NCBI GenBank assembly: GCA_023053685.1
Contig: JALIGW010000003.1
Coordinates: 136,769,126-136,833,125, forward strand
Length of the DNA stretch: 64,000 bases
Source of the DNA: Diadophis punctatus similis
Taxonomy: Eukaryota > Chordata > Lepidosauria > Squamata > Dipsadidae
Reading direction: 5' to 3'
The notes under the pieces were generated by a model. That model ran no database searches and was not told the DNA's origin. It worked only from the letters and a program-made list of their open reading frames with translations. Position numbers and translations under genes: made by a program. This document shows, in pieces, positions 23,290 through 34,045 of the stretch (position 1 is the stretch's first letter; each line of letters opens with the position of its first letter).

Positions 23290-23800
23290 CAATCGAGAGA
23301 GTCCAGAAATATTTCACAAGAAGAGTCCTTCACTCCTCCGCTCACAACAAAATACCTTATTCCACCAGACTTGAAATACTGGGATTAGACAATTTGCCGC
23401 CTCTGATCTGATCTAAATGTAGTTCATAAAATCATATACCAAACTGTCCTTCCTGTTAATGACTACTTCAGCTTCAACCGCAACAATACACGAGCACGTA
23501 ATAGATTCAAACTAAATGTAAAGCGCTCCAAACTCGACTGCAGAAAATACGACTTCAGCAACAGAGTGATCAATGCCTGGAATGCACTACCTGACTCTGT
23601 GGTTTCTTCCCCAAACCCCAAAAACTTTAACCTTAGACTGTCTACAGTCGACCTCTCCCCGTTTCTAAGAGGTCTGTAAGGGGCGTGCATAAGCGCACCA
23701 CTGTGCCTACCGTCCGTGTCCTACTGTCCTATTGTCCTCTTTTATCGTTACATTTTACTTATGTTTATACAAACTACTACTATCCTATACATGTTTGGCA
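23290..23800 (+). mobile_element. CR1/L3-type LINE 3' end
   Basis: Reads, with one or two frame breaks, as the end of a reverse transcriptase: KIPYSTRLEILGLDNL, SFNRNNTRARNRFKLNVKRS, RVINAWNALPDSVVSS, then the stop after SPFLRGL near 23679. About 120 bases of 3' region follow, then (ATAA)n. Same family as 6514-7028. Confidence 0.88.
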
Positions 23801-23802
23801 AA

Positions 23803-23865
<63 letters not shown>

Positions 23866-23894
23866 ATAGAATAGAATAGAATAGAATAGAATAG
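23801..23894 (+). repeat. (ATAA)n then (GAATA)n microsatellite
   Basis: The ATAA part is the tail of the plus-strand LINE; the GAATA part is the tail of the minus-strand CR1 that follows. Two LINE insertions meet tail to tail. Confidence 0.9.
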
Positions 23895-23970
23895 AATAAC
23901 AGAGTTGGAAGGGACCTTGGAGGTCTTCTAGTCCAACCCCCTGCTTAGGCAGGAAACCCTACACCACTTA
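23895..23970 (-). mobile_element. CR1 LINE 3' fragment
   Basis: AGAGTTGGAAGGGACCTTGG through AACCCCCTGCTTAGGCAGG is the reverse complement of the CR1 end at 11220-11290. Confidence 0.88.
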
Positions 23971-23974
23971 GTTT

Positions 23975-24295
23975 CTTATACTATTTATATAGCGTCCCAC
24001 AGTGAAGGTTCTCTGAGCATTCAGTGCAATCTTGAGGTGAAAAATCAGGAAGACAGCAGGAAGGAACGGAAACTACATGTGGCATCTAACAAAACCCTGA
24101 TGGCAAAATCTAAGGGAAAAGAATTTGAAAATATGGGCAACAAGGTAATCTCTTTTACTCTTTGGGGATTTTTCCCCCCTCTTCCCATGCTGTTTCAGGT
24201 AACATGTCTGCAACTGTAGAAGAGGAAACAAGGTGAAGTACCTACAACTGTTCTGCCCTCCTTTAAGTATTTAAGTATTATTCTTTTTTAAAATT
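23975..24295. other. Unassigned non-coding DNA
   Basis: Nothing recognised. Confidence 0.5.
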
Positions 24296-24745
24296 AGTTT
24301 ATAATGTAGCGTACAAAGAAAAGATAAAAGCAAATAATAGGAAAAACAGGGAAGGGAAAAGTGAGGAAAAAAGGGAGAAAAAGAAAGAAAAGGCATTGAC
24401 CCTCTCTTTGGTGCAGTAGAATAAGGCATTAACATCAAACCTCAACTTTTTTACTTTTACATGATAGTTTAAACTAGCCATTTCTATAACAACAAATCTA
24501 TTTAATGGATAAAACCCAACGTCAAAGTTTCATTTCCACCTCAAGCACAAAGTTCAGAAGCGGTTTCCAAATAGTAGAAACAAAAGTATTTGTATTTTTT
24601 TTCTTTGATCAAAGCAATCAATTTAGCCATCTCTTCTAACTTCATCAATTTTTGCAGCCATTTGTCCATTGTGGGGATCCTTAAAGTATTGGTCTTAAAA
24701 CTACCCAGATTTGTGATAACAGAAGGTATTCTCCATAGCAAATAA
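24296..24745 (-). mobile_element. L1 LINE ORF2 end and 3' region
   Basis: The minus strand at 24541-24741 encodes TLRIPTMDKWLQKLMKLEEM followed by AKLIALIKEKKYKYF, resembling the L1 ORF2 C-terminus (PT-EEW-KL-ELAEMAKLT). The purine-rich 24300-24540 is its 3' region. 5' truncated at the AT repeat. Confidence 0.7.
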
Positions 24746-24753
24746 ATGGATTT

Positions 24754-24889
<136 letters not shown>

Positions 24890-25175
24890 CAAAGGTGGGT
24901 TCCTGCCGGTACGCTCTTACCTGTCGGTCGCCGCAGAGCCGAAGAAGCTGGTGGCGTTCGCGGCGCGGGGCTTCCCCCACCCGCTTCCCCCGCCCGCCTG
25001 GACGCCGCCATTTGCGTTCTTTTGCCCTCTGCGCAAGCAGAACGCTTTGCGCATGTGCAGAGGGCAAAAGAACGCAAATGGCGGGTGGGGGAAGCCCCGC
25101 GCCACGAACGCCACCAGCTTCTTCGGCTCTGCGGCGACCGACAGGTAAGAGCGTACCGGCAGGAACCCAGCTCTG
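24890..25175. mobile_element. hAT MITE forming a near-perfect fold-back (286 bp)
   Basis: CAAAGGTGGGTTCCTGCCGG at the left and its near-complement at the right, ending AACCCAGCTCTG, give arms of about 95 bases with only about three differences. Inside is a second palindrome around GCGTTCTTTTGCCCTCTGCG. Flanks GTGTGTAT and GTATGTAT match at 7 of 8; it inserted into a microsatellite. Non-coding and GC-rich. Confidence 0.88.
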
Positions 25176-25223
25176 GTATGTATGTATGTATGTATGTATG
25201 TATGTATGTATGTATGTATGTAT

Positions 25224-25282
<59 letters not shown>

Positions 25283-25315
25283 TATACACATACATACAAC
25301 ACACACACACACACC
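25176..25315 (+). repeat. (GTAT)n(TTTA)n(CA)n microsatellite
   Basis: A run of GTAT tetramers, then about 16 TTTA tetramers, then ACAC. Possibly the continuation of the array at 24757 beyond the hAT insertion. Confidence 0.95.
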
Positions 25316-26300
25316 TGTCAGAACAAAGTCATAATACACATTAATTTGCTTCGGTGAAAACTGAGCAAACACAATGAATCAAATGCTGTGTGAAAAATAG
25401 TAACTGATATTCTGTTCAGTGTTGTTGATTTGGGATGAAAGCCGCAAAGAGGCTTGGCTAATCTTCTGAGCATATAAATACAACTCAAGCATTCATTTAG
25501 TTTTCTAGAAAGAATTCATCTCTCTGTTGGGTTTATGCCAATCTATGTAGCACAGTTTCAAAACAGACAATACGTTCACCTGGTGGGGCCTCATTTATGT
25601 TTTACTGAAATCCAAATAAAAAACCTGAGGAGAAGGGTAAATTTAGAAGTGTAATACTTAATGTTTTGCTGAAGCTATTTACCTCTGTCCTCAGGCTGTT
25701 CAAGCATATCAGCATAATTAAAATATTGCTAAAATAACTATCCACACAAATGCTAAAATAAAATTCTTTCCTATATCTTGAACATTTCAATGCTAAATTA
25801 CCGTAGATGGGATTATTATCCATTTCCCCTCTTCTTCCTTCCCTGCCCAAGGCTGAGTGAAAGTTTCGCAATTATTTCCAAATTTTGCATTGTATTTTCT
25901 AAAACATTTGTCTGGTTTATTCTCACTGATTGTAATGTCTTGTTTATGCAAATAACTGTAAGTCAAAACTGAGACAAATGTGTTTATTTATGGTAAGGTG
26001 CCATTTAATTCCTTCTGTATTCCCAAGGAAAACAAATTCATTCTGGAACTGTTTAGATCTAAAATGCCAAAGCAAAGTAGATAAGAATTAAATATACTTT
26101 TCCATATTTTAAACAGATTGTAATAATCAAAAAGCTTCTAGCCAGGAAAACTCAGAACAGCCCTGGGCATGTTTACTTGGAAGAAAATCCATTGAAATCA
26201 AATGAACTAAGTAATATACACTAACTCAATATAAAACAGAAATTAAGCCAGATTCAAAATTATAGGAAAAACAGTACATACAAAATGCTGACCCATCTAT
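25316..26300. other. Unassigned non-coding DNA
   Basis: AT-rich, no repeat family or exon recognised. Confidence 0.5.
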
Positions 26301-26305
26301 AAACT

Positions 26306-26560
26306 ATCAAATCAAATCTTTATTACAATCATAGACTAGCATAGGAAGGTGGAATATAGCTATTTAAAATGCATGAAGGATACATCAGGAGGAAAGATAA
26401 AAATCTAAAAACTGTCAAAAGCTGAAAGATATAAAAAAATATGCATTTAAATCTAAAAGTATTTATGAAAAGCAAGAATCTAAAAGAAGGGATAAGAGCA
26501 TTAGATGAGCATGAAAGAGCATAAAAGTTTAGTATGTTGGAAACTATGTCTATCAAGTCA
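26306..26560 (-). mobile_element. LINE 3' end, same family as 39139
   Basis: ATCTTTATTACAATCATAGA matches TTTATTACAGTCATAGACCA at 39150. The A-rich remainder looks like the 3' region of that LINE in reverse. Confidence 0.5.
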
Positions 26561-26739
26561 CAAAGCAGTCTGATATGGTGAACAAGGTGCTCAAGAAATC
26601 TAGTTTATAGCATAGGTCATCATCCAACGAATGTGGAACCCTGTTGCAGAACCTGACAACATAGCATGTTGTGGCAGGTTTGGTATCTGCATCTCCAAAA
26701 TATATTTCAGTTCTGAGAGCCCAGTTAAGCAGAAGTCAG

Positions 26740-27500
26740 TGTTGTGGCCCGCCAGCGGCCTATGCAGCTGGTAACTGATTGAGACAGCGAGGAGGCTGGT
26801 GTGGTGATTCGCCAAAGGCCTGTGCAGCTGGCACCAGAGTCAGACAGTGAGGAGACTGGAGAAGACTTGGTGCCAGAGGCAGGGATTCAGCCAGGGCCTT
26901 CAGAACCTCCAGAGGCTGTCATGAGGGAAGAAGAAGAAGAAGAAGGAGGAGGAGGAGGAGGAGGAGGAGGAGGAGGAGGAGGAGGAGGAGGAGGAGGAGG
27001 AGGAGGAGGAGGAGCCTGTTCTCAATGCGTGCACGCGCAGAGCTGCCAAAAGTCCTGAGAAGGACTACTTGGGAGTAAGGCTTGGGGTTAATTGGCCACT
27101 CCCATAGCCTATTTAAGTGAGGAAAAGGACTGACCAATTTGCAGGAAACAACTTCGTTCATTCCACGTCTTGTCTTTGACTTCAAAACTCCTGTTTGGCT
27201 CTTGTTTGGAAGATGTCCAGTTTCCTGCAAATTGCTCCTGGGCATTTTGCCAACAACATTAAGATTGTGTGCTGTTATCAGACAGACTCTTCGTTGGACT
27301 TTTGGTTCTTTTTGCTTGGACTATTGCTGGCTGTTAAGAAGGTTAATTAACAGCTGTTGCACCGAGAGGACTGATTTATCATTTCATTGACTTTAGAATG
27401 ACTGCTAAGACAGATAATTAGTAGTTCGTTAATATTAAAACAAGGTTTGTTCGGACGCTGTTTGTGCTGTGTTTCTTGGTCCGGCAGCTGGGTCAGAACA
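26740..27500 (+). mobile_element. Solo LTR with 5' reading frame (761 bp)
   Basis: TGTTGTGGCCCGCC to GGGTCAGAACA, flanked by the perfect 5-base duplication GTCAG at 26735-26739 and 27501-27505. The first ~115 bases hold two diverged copies of one segment. An acidic frame (QLAPESDSEETGEDLVPEAG, then PGPSEPPEAVMREEEE) runs into a (GGA)n array at 26941-27013. No internal retroviral genes adjoin. The first and last ~20 bases match the LTR at 41472-42114; the middles are strongly diverged. Confidence 0.85.
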
Positions 27501-27505
27501 GTCAG

Positions 27506-27930
27506 TCATGCCACTGAGCTTCGAGAAATTGTTAAGGGCTTTGCAGGTGGGAAAATCTTTCAGGAAGGCCATGAAAGAGAACATGGGCGTATTGCAGATC
27601 ACACGACTGCATCAAGAAATCAGAGGGATTAAACAAAAATGAGGTTAAAAGCTAGGAATTAGTGCAAAGGCGGAATGGATACATGTTTTTGAAATGAATC
27701 TTTTTTTTTTCTTGCTATGTAGAGATTTTTGCATCATACAGTGCCATGAATATCGAGCAAAACAATATGGGTAAGAAAAGACCAAGAGAAGTCATTCACA
27801 TCATGATATCATTGTAGCTTCTATTGGATGTCTGTGCCTCCAAGGCTTTTCTTGACAATGTACGTCATGACTGGAAGTTGTGTGTTAGAAGATGATCAGC
27901 ATTGTAGCTTGGCACAGTACAGAACCATAA
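27506..27930. other. Unassigned non-coding DNA
   Basis: Nothing recognised. Confidence 0.5.
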
Positions 27931-27931
27931 C

Positions 27932-28065
27932 ATCAATCTATCAATCAATCAATCAATCAATCAGAATAGAGCTGGAAGGGACCTTGGAAGTCTAGTCCAA
28001 CCCTCTGCTCAAGCAGGAGACCCTATATCACTTTAGATGAGTGACTGTCCAGTCTCATGGTGATC
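27932..28065 (-). mobile_element. CR1 LINE 3' fragment with ATCA tail
   Basis: About eight ATCA/ATCT units, then AGAGCTGGAAGGGACCTTGG and CCAACCCTCTGCTCAAGCAG, the reverse of the CR1 end. Confidence 0.85.
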
Positions 28066-28154
28066 TGAAAGAGAATTGTATGGTATTGTATTGTATTGGC
28101 TATTTGAAGAGGTTAGCATCTGCAGTTTTTCTGAACAAGACTGGTTCTCTAGAG

Positions 28155-28284
28155 TAGTATTTCTCAATTTGGGCAACTTTAAGATGTATGGACTTCAACT
28201 CCCAGATATCCCTAGGACTAGCATGGCTCATTGAGGAATCTGGGAGTCCATGCATCTTAAAGTTGCTGCGGTTGAGAAACACTG
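28155..28284. mobile_element. hAT MITE, TTTCTCAA/GAGAAACACTG family (130 bp)
   Basis: TAGTATTTCTCAATTTGGGC at the left pairs with CGGTTGAGAAACACTG at the right; the whole element is a fold-back around GGACTTCAACTCCCAGA. CTCTAGAG flanks it at 28147-28154 and 28285-28292. Same family as 58439-58567. Confidence 0.92.
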
Positions 28285-28292
28285 CTCTAGAG

Positions 28293-28555
28293 TAGCGGTT
28301 TTCAACCTGAGGGTCGTGACCCCTTTGGGGGGGTCGAATGACCCTTTCACAGGGGTCGGGAGACTTCGCCTGGATGCCGCCATTTGGGTTCTTTTACCCT
28401 CTGCGCATGCGCAGAACGCTTTGCACATGCGCAGAAGGTAAAAGAACCCAAATGGCGGCAGCGGGGCGGGGGTCACAGCGGCGGGCACGGTGATGGGGTG
28501 GGTCATGGTGGGGGCGGGGCATGCGTCATGGCATTAGGAAGGTTGAGAACCATTG
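28293..28555. mobile_element. SPIN-like hAT element with substituted core (263 bp)
   Basis: TAGCGGTTTTCAACCTGAGG followed by GTCGTGACCCCTTTGG and GACCCTTTCACAGGGGTCG, and the other end GGCATTAGGAAGGTTGAGAA then CCATTG, match my memory of both ends of SPIN, a hAT family known for horizontal transfer among tetrapods. Between them is a palindromic NRF1-type module (28379-28456) that I do not associate with SPIN. CTCTAGAG flanks it at 28285-28292 and 28556-28563. Confidence 0.85.
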
Positions 28556-28563
28556 CTCTAGAG

Positions 28564-29040
28564 GATTTTTTTCATTACAAATTATAGCAAGATTTCTTAT
28601 AATACTGTTCTGTAAAATGACAGAATATAGCAAGATTAATTAACAAAAGCATGTTATTAATATTCCAGCTTCACTGGGGAACCTCTCTTTGCTTTTAAAT
28701 AGTTTACCAATCAATCAACTTTTACGCTTCTCTTAAAATTTGAAAGCAAATCAACACTTTTATTTATGCAGTTGCATAATGGTGCCTATCGACACAGCGT
28801 GGTTGTAGCAATAAAGGAGAAGAATACTATGTCAAGCTCTTAATTAGGAGGGTTTTGTTCATAATTCTGCCATAAAATGTCACCCTACAAAGAAACGTAG
28901 AGCACGCAATGAAATCTTTGCAAAAAGAATAGAAACTAGTGTATTCTGCATAGGGTATGCAGAAGCCAATAATTTACCAACTAAGGTGAATTTAATTGAT
29001 AGACTGCAGAAATACAAGGCTGTTTTGGGGTATGAAGAGA
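28564..29040. other. Unassigned non-coding DNA
   Basis: No repeat recognised. It could be conserved non-coding sequence, but nothing here shows it. Confidence 0.5.
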
Positions 29041-29044
29041 GCTT

Positions 29045-29470
29045 TCCATACTAATAATAATAATACACTAGGAGAAATCTTGACTGTGTGGCTTTTTGAT
29101 TAAATAACAAATTGCATATGAAAACTGAATATATGAATTGCTTATAAGATCATCTAAGTGAAAATAATCTGAGGGGTCCTTAGTGGTCTCTGAGATTGGT
29201 TGTTTTCTTGCAAACGTTTCGTTACCCAAACTTGGTAATGTCATTAGATAACGTCATCAACACAACCCCAGTGATCTTATAAGCAACTCACAAGTTCAGT
29301 TTTTATATGCAATTTGTTACTTAATCAAAAAGATGCATAGTCAAGATTTCTCTTAATGTAGTAATAGTATCATCAGCACTGATGATGTTACCTAGTTTGG
29401 ATAATGAAACATCTGCAAGATAGCAAGCTCAGAGAACACCAAAGGCCCCTTCAGTTCAACTCTGAGCCAT
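29045..29470. mobile_element. Penelope-like ends in a fold-back
   Basis: Order is A (29052-29158), reversed Penelope end (29165-29270), reversed A (29271-29372), Penelope end (29373-29465). A is about 100 bases containing TAACAAATTGCATAT and GCTTATAAGATCA. The two A copies are roughly 85 percent alike by eye. The Penelope end is recognised by TTACC-AACTAGGTAACATC-type sequence and GCTCAGAGAACACCAA. Confidence 0.65.
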
Positions 29471-29518
29471 AAATATTCTATATTTGTATATTTATTTAAA
29501 TATTCCTATATTACTTTA

Positions 29519-29541
29519 TAATAATAATAATAATAATAATA

Positions 29542-29618
<77 letters not shown>

Positions 29619-29670
29619 GATGATGATGATAATAATAATAACAACAACAACAACAACAATAACAACAAAT
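29519..29670 (+). repeat. (ATA)n(ATG)n(AAC)n microsatellite
   Basis: A mosaic of trinucleotides; the 72-codon frame of N and D repeats across it is not a gene. Confidence 0.95.
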
Positions 29671-29784
29671 TTATGAATGATGAATATTATGAATATTTAT
29701 GATATTTATGATATTATGAATATTTATGAATAATATTTGTTCATAAAAACAAATATTCTCCTTTATTGTTAGGTAACATCACGA

Positions 29785-29905
29785 GTACAGATTAGCACTG
29801 ATGATATTGGCTAGTTTGGGTAATGAAACATCGGCAAGAAAATAACCAAGCTCAAAGAGCACCAAGGACCCCGCATTTCAACCCTGAGCTACAAATATTC
29901 TCCTT
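29785..29905 (+). mobile_element. Penelope-like element 3' end
   Basis: GGGTAATGAAACATCGGCAAG and CTCAAAGAGCACCAAGGACC match the ends at 9540 and 29400. Confidence 0.6.
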
Positions 29906-30570
29906 TATTGAAAATAATTTCTTCAAAGCCCCTGTGATAAATCCCCCCCATATTCCTTGTTGCATTCCCAGCTACTCTATATCCATTAAAGTTCAAAGAA
30001 CTTTAGTAATATATAGTCACAATGACATTTTCATATTCTTTTATAACAATTCCTACCCACCCACTCCCAAGTTTTCTTATCAGCAAATCATCAGTATAAC
30101 TAATCTTTATAGGTTACTTTTTGTTTTTTTCATCATATTTAATGTTGCATAGTATGCTGCAATAGCTGAAAAGTATAAGGTAAGTGTTCCAATGCTAATG
30201 CTTTCCCTGTCACAAGAATAAACACAGGACGTGCAGCACCCACCCTAACAGAATCAGAGGTACGGTATGTGCTGAATATTTTGGTGGATGGGGCCTATGT
30301 AATTACTTCTCAAAGCAGAAACATGGTCGCTGCAAACAGTACAGATGCTTTCTGTCAGTGAATACTGGCTTACTCCTCAAATAATAAGGTTGCCTTTATA
30401 TAGCCCATTTCCAAAATCATACAAGGCTACCACAACGTATTTAGCTATTGACTAAAATCCTGTGGTCCACGCAAAGTACAAAATGGTGTCTCAGAGCAAA
30501 GTAAATTATCTAGCAGAAGCCATCCATTAAGAACACTTGTGTATATAAACATGCACAGTTATATGAGTTT
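29906..30570. other. Unassigned non-coding DNA
   Basis: Nothing recognised. Confidence 0.5.
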
Positions 30571-30574
30571 CTAG

Positions 30575-30618
30575 GAGGGAGGGAGGGAGGGAGGGAGGGA
30601 GGGAGGGAGGGAGGGAGG

Positions 30619-30668
<50 letters not shown>
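30575..30668 (+). repeat. (GGGA)n(GA)n microsatellite
   Basis: About 12 GGGA units followed by about 22 GA units; purine only. Confidence 0.97.
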
Positions 30669-30672
<4 letters not shown>

Positions 30673-31435
30673 TCTTAGTTATTTTTCTTATTTTTCATGT
30701 CTGCTATTTTGGCAATCTGTATATTGCTGTTTAATCTGTTTTATTTTTGTATTGATTGATCCTTTATTATTTATTAGATTTATTTGACATCCATCTAATT
30801 TATGTTTTTTAATGCTTTCTAAATGAAGTGAGCTACCTTAGATATATTATTCAGAACGGAAGATACATTATATATCTATATAAATTATATAGATACATAA
30901 TATCATTGAATATGCAGTGAGAAAATTCATAGTAGATACACGGAAAATTACATACCACATAATAAAAAAGACAAAAATTCAAGTGCTTCAGTCCAATATA
31001 TATATTATTGCAAATAAATCCCAGGAAAATTGATTTCCACATAAACAGGGCTTGAATAAGTATGTTATTAATTCTGTTCACATTACAAGGACCAATGATT
31101 ATGAAAAGAAAGTGTTTCCTCTTTTGTGTAGCTTATGAATCATCCTTATTTGTTGCCTTAAATTAGAGACATCCTCTTGCAAACTGAGTCATCACTTCTT
31201 AAGTGATGACAATCCCTTAATTGGTTCCTGATTCTTCATATTGATTTCTTTTGTTTTATGCTAATAGTGTCCCTTCTTTTCTCCACAAATATTTTAATGA
31301 ACAAGATTTAAGAAAAACTATACAGTAGGCTTGCTCCATTCCTCTATTCAGTCTTTCCACTAACTCTATTCCACTTTCCACTAACAAGTCATTTAATTAG
31401 GAAAGCTTTGGCAAATATTATTTGCACTTATGCTA
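30669..31435. other. Unassigned AT-rich DNA
   Basis: Nothing recognised. Confidence 0.5.
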
Positions 31436-31440
31436 GGTTT

Positions 31441-31780
31441 CAGTAGCCTAGCGGTTAAAATGCTGGGCTTGTCGACTGGAAGGTTTGAGACCCAACCACC
31501 GCATGATCAAACCAAAGTTTGAGACCCAACCACCGCATGAGGGGGTGAGTTCCCGTTCTAGTCTCAGCTCCTGCCAATGTAGCAATTCGCAAGTATGTAA
31601 ATGCAAGTAGTTAAATAGGTGGGATGGTAACAGTGTTCCATGTGCCTCAGTGTATAGTCAATTTGTCACATGACCAAGGAAATATCTTCAGACAACACTG
31701 GCTCCTTCTCCTAAGAAATTGAGATTAGCACTGGCCCCTGGAGTCGGACATGACTGGATAGGGGAAACCTTTACCTTTAT
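31441..31780 (+). mobile_element. Sauria-type SINE
   Basis: tRNA-like head CAGTAGCCTAGCGGTTAAAA (box A) and GGTTTGAGACCC (box B), body GTTCCCGTTCTAGTCTCAGC and TCCTGCCAATGTAGCAATTC, then GGAGTCGGACATGACTGGA and the tail ACCTTTACCTTTA that Sauria SINEs share with Bov-B LINEs. A 20-odd base segment around GTTTGAGACCCAACCACCGC is duplicated within box B. Supports squamate origin. Confidence 0.9.
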
Positions 31781-31879
31781 TTGTACTGATGGTGCTTTGG
31801 TTAGGTTTTGGTCTTTGAATAATAAGCATACATCATTACACATAATTGTAATACATAATTCAAATAAGAAATAAAGGTC

Positions 31880-32825
31880 CAATGCATATAAAGAGATTGT
31901 ATAACACTTTAGTGGAATTAGATTCAGAAACAGAGCTAGTTAAGGATTGTATGATAAAATGGGCTCAGAATATTGGAGAACCTATAATGATGGAAACATG
32001 GGAAAAGATATGGGTCAGAAATGTAAAATTTACGCAAGCTCAAAATTTAAGGGAGAACTTCTACAAAATGGTTTTTAGATGGCACTTAGATCCAAAAAAA
32101 CCTAGCTCGTATGTATCCAAATTTACAACCTAAATGTTGGAGATGTGAATGTGAAGATGCTACGTATTTTCATATATGGTGGACTTGCAAAAAAATTAAG
32201 GCTTTTTGGATAAAAATATAGTGGATTATTCAAAACATCTTAAAGAAAAAGATTAAGTTTACACCACAGGTTTTTTTTGTTGGGAATAATTATGGATTGT
32301 ACTGTAATAGAGACTAAATTGGTTTTGAATTTAATAACAGTGCCAGGTTGCTGGTGGCACAGTATTGGAAGAAGAAAGATATACCTACTATCGAGGAATG
32401 GACATTAAAAGTTGTACATCTGGCTGAAATGGCAAAAATCTCATCATATCTCAAAGACCATTCAAATGAGTAATATATACTGGAATGGAATAGATGGACT
32501 GATTATATTCAAAAAAAGTATCAGATTAAGAAGATACAAATAGTCTAATAATGATATATGTTTAATTTTTAGATTATGTTTAAAAAGTTTTGAGTAACAA
32601 GGAGTTAAAGAACTAGAGAAATTTTTGAAATTAATAATCTGTTAATTTATTTTAATTTTATGTTTATTGAATACTATACCCTGTGCTTTTTCTGGGAAGT
32701 CGGGGTGGGTGGGTGAGTGAGGGGGGGAGGGTAAGGGGGGTGGGGAGGGGTCTGGGGGGAAGGGGGGGAGAAAAGAGAAAAATGTTTGTACTTTGTACTA
32801 ATAAAACTTTTTGAATAAAAAAAAA
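31880..32825 (+). mobile_element. L1 LINE ORF2 end and 3' region
   Basis: From 31882 it reads TWEKIWVRNVKFTQAQNLRE and MVFRWHLDPKKP, then in shifted frame LQPKCWRCECEDATYFHIWW, the cysteine-histidine motif near the L1 ORF2 C-terminus. A G-rich 3' region ends in AATAAAACTTTTTGAATAAA and poly(A). 5' truncated with stops and frameshifts. Confidence 0.9.
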
Positions 32826-32933
32826 AGACTTGTGGACTTCAATTCCCAGAATTCTCCAGCCAGCATAGCTGGCTGGAGAATTCTGAAAGCTAAAGTCCAC
32901 AAGTCTTAAAGTTGCCAAGTTTGAGGACCCCTG
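32826..32933. mobile_element. Fold-back hAT-like fragment
   Basis: GACTTGTGGACTTCAATTCC and its reverse GAAAGCTAAAGTCCACAAGTC form a hairpin centred on CCAGCATAGCTGG, followed by AGTTTGAGGACCCCTG. The left terminus is missing; it abuts the L1 poly(A). Confidence 0.65.
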
Positions 32934-33030
32934 ATGTATACCATTAATAGATGCTAACCACATGGGTGGAATAATATCTGCACCTAATTTAGGGAGATTT
33001 TTACCTGCAAATGTCTTGATTTTTAGACAG

Positions 33031-33032
33031 TT

Positions 33033-33123
<91 letters not shown>

Positions 33124-33130
33124 TTATTTG
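33031..33130 (+). repeat. (TTTA)n microsatellite with LINE-like 3' end
   Basis: About 23 TTTA units followed by TTGCTTTTATAGCTGCCCATC, similar to a minus-strand L2-like tail. Confidence 0.85.
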
Positions 33131-33234
33131 CTTTTATAGCTGCCCATCTCAGCAAACAACAATTCAGAATATATATTACAATTAAAATCACAAAAACACT
33201 TTAAAACAATAAAAACCATTAAAACACTAAAAAA

Positions 33235-34037
33235 AATATCCAAATTTACTTAGACATGGTATAGCTCCTCTCTCTATGGCTTTGAGTCCCATTAGGATGT
33301 CTTGATCATAGAGTTGATCAGGTTGGTGAGCCTTGAGCTGTTGAACTTGCATCATCTTAATGAGTTCCTCAACTATCTTAGTCTGATAAAAATTGGGTTA
33401 CTTCTGCCATAAAATTTCACATTTTTAAAAACACTTTCCGAGTCAGTCTTGAATAGGATTTGCTTCCCCAAGACATTTTGTACACAATTAACAACAAGCA
33501 ACCAATTAAACATGATCTCAAAAATGGCATCAAGCCCTTCAACCTTAGTCATGGGAAGTCTTTTCAAGTTGGTCCAGTACCCTCAATCTTCCTTTATTCT
33601 GAAAATATATAAATTTCAATAGGATCTACTGGAAATGTTGGATTGATTTTGATAGCAGTTACCTCTGTCCACATCCATCTGTTTGCTCCAGGTAAGGCAC
33701 AAAACACCAATGTCCTTTAAAAAAACCCATTAAAACTGTTCATCTTCTCCTTTAGATGAACAGGTAAACTAACATACATTGATAATATATTCCAACATTG
33801 GAACCTGGGATTCTGGATTATGGCTCTCCAAAAGGCAGGGTTCCTAAGCCAACAAGCCTTAATTTACTGCTTGGTTACATATATTGGTTCACATTGTAGC
33901 ATTGAATGATGATGTACATATTGTCCAATCTAAATATTTAAACATTACATTAAATAGACACAAGAGCACGGAACACCTGATAGTTATCAGAAGACAACTT
34001 CCTGAGCAAGACTAGTGTGCCCCTCACCTTTTTCTTT
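33235..34037. other. Unassigned non-coding DNA
   Basis: No family recognised; possibly LINE-derived but without a usable motif. Confidence 0.4.
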
Positions 34038-34045
34038 GTATATAA

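Noticed and set aside
29484..29702. Asparagine/aspartate repeat frame
   Set aside because: Translation of ATA/ATG/AAC trinucleotide repeats.
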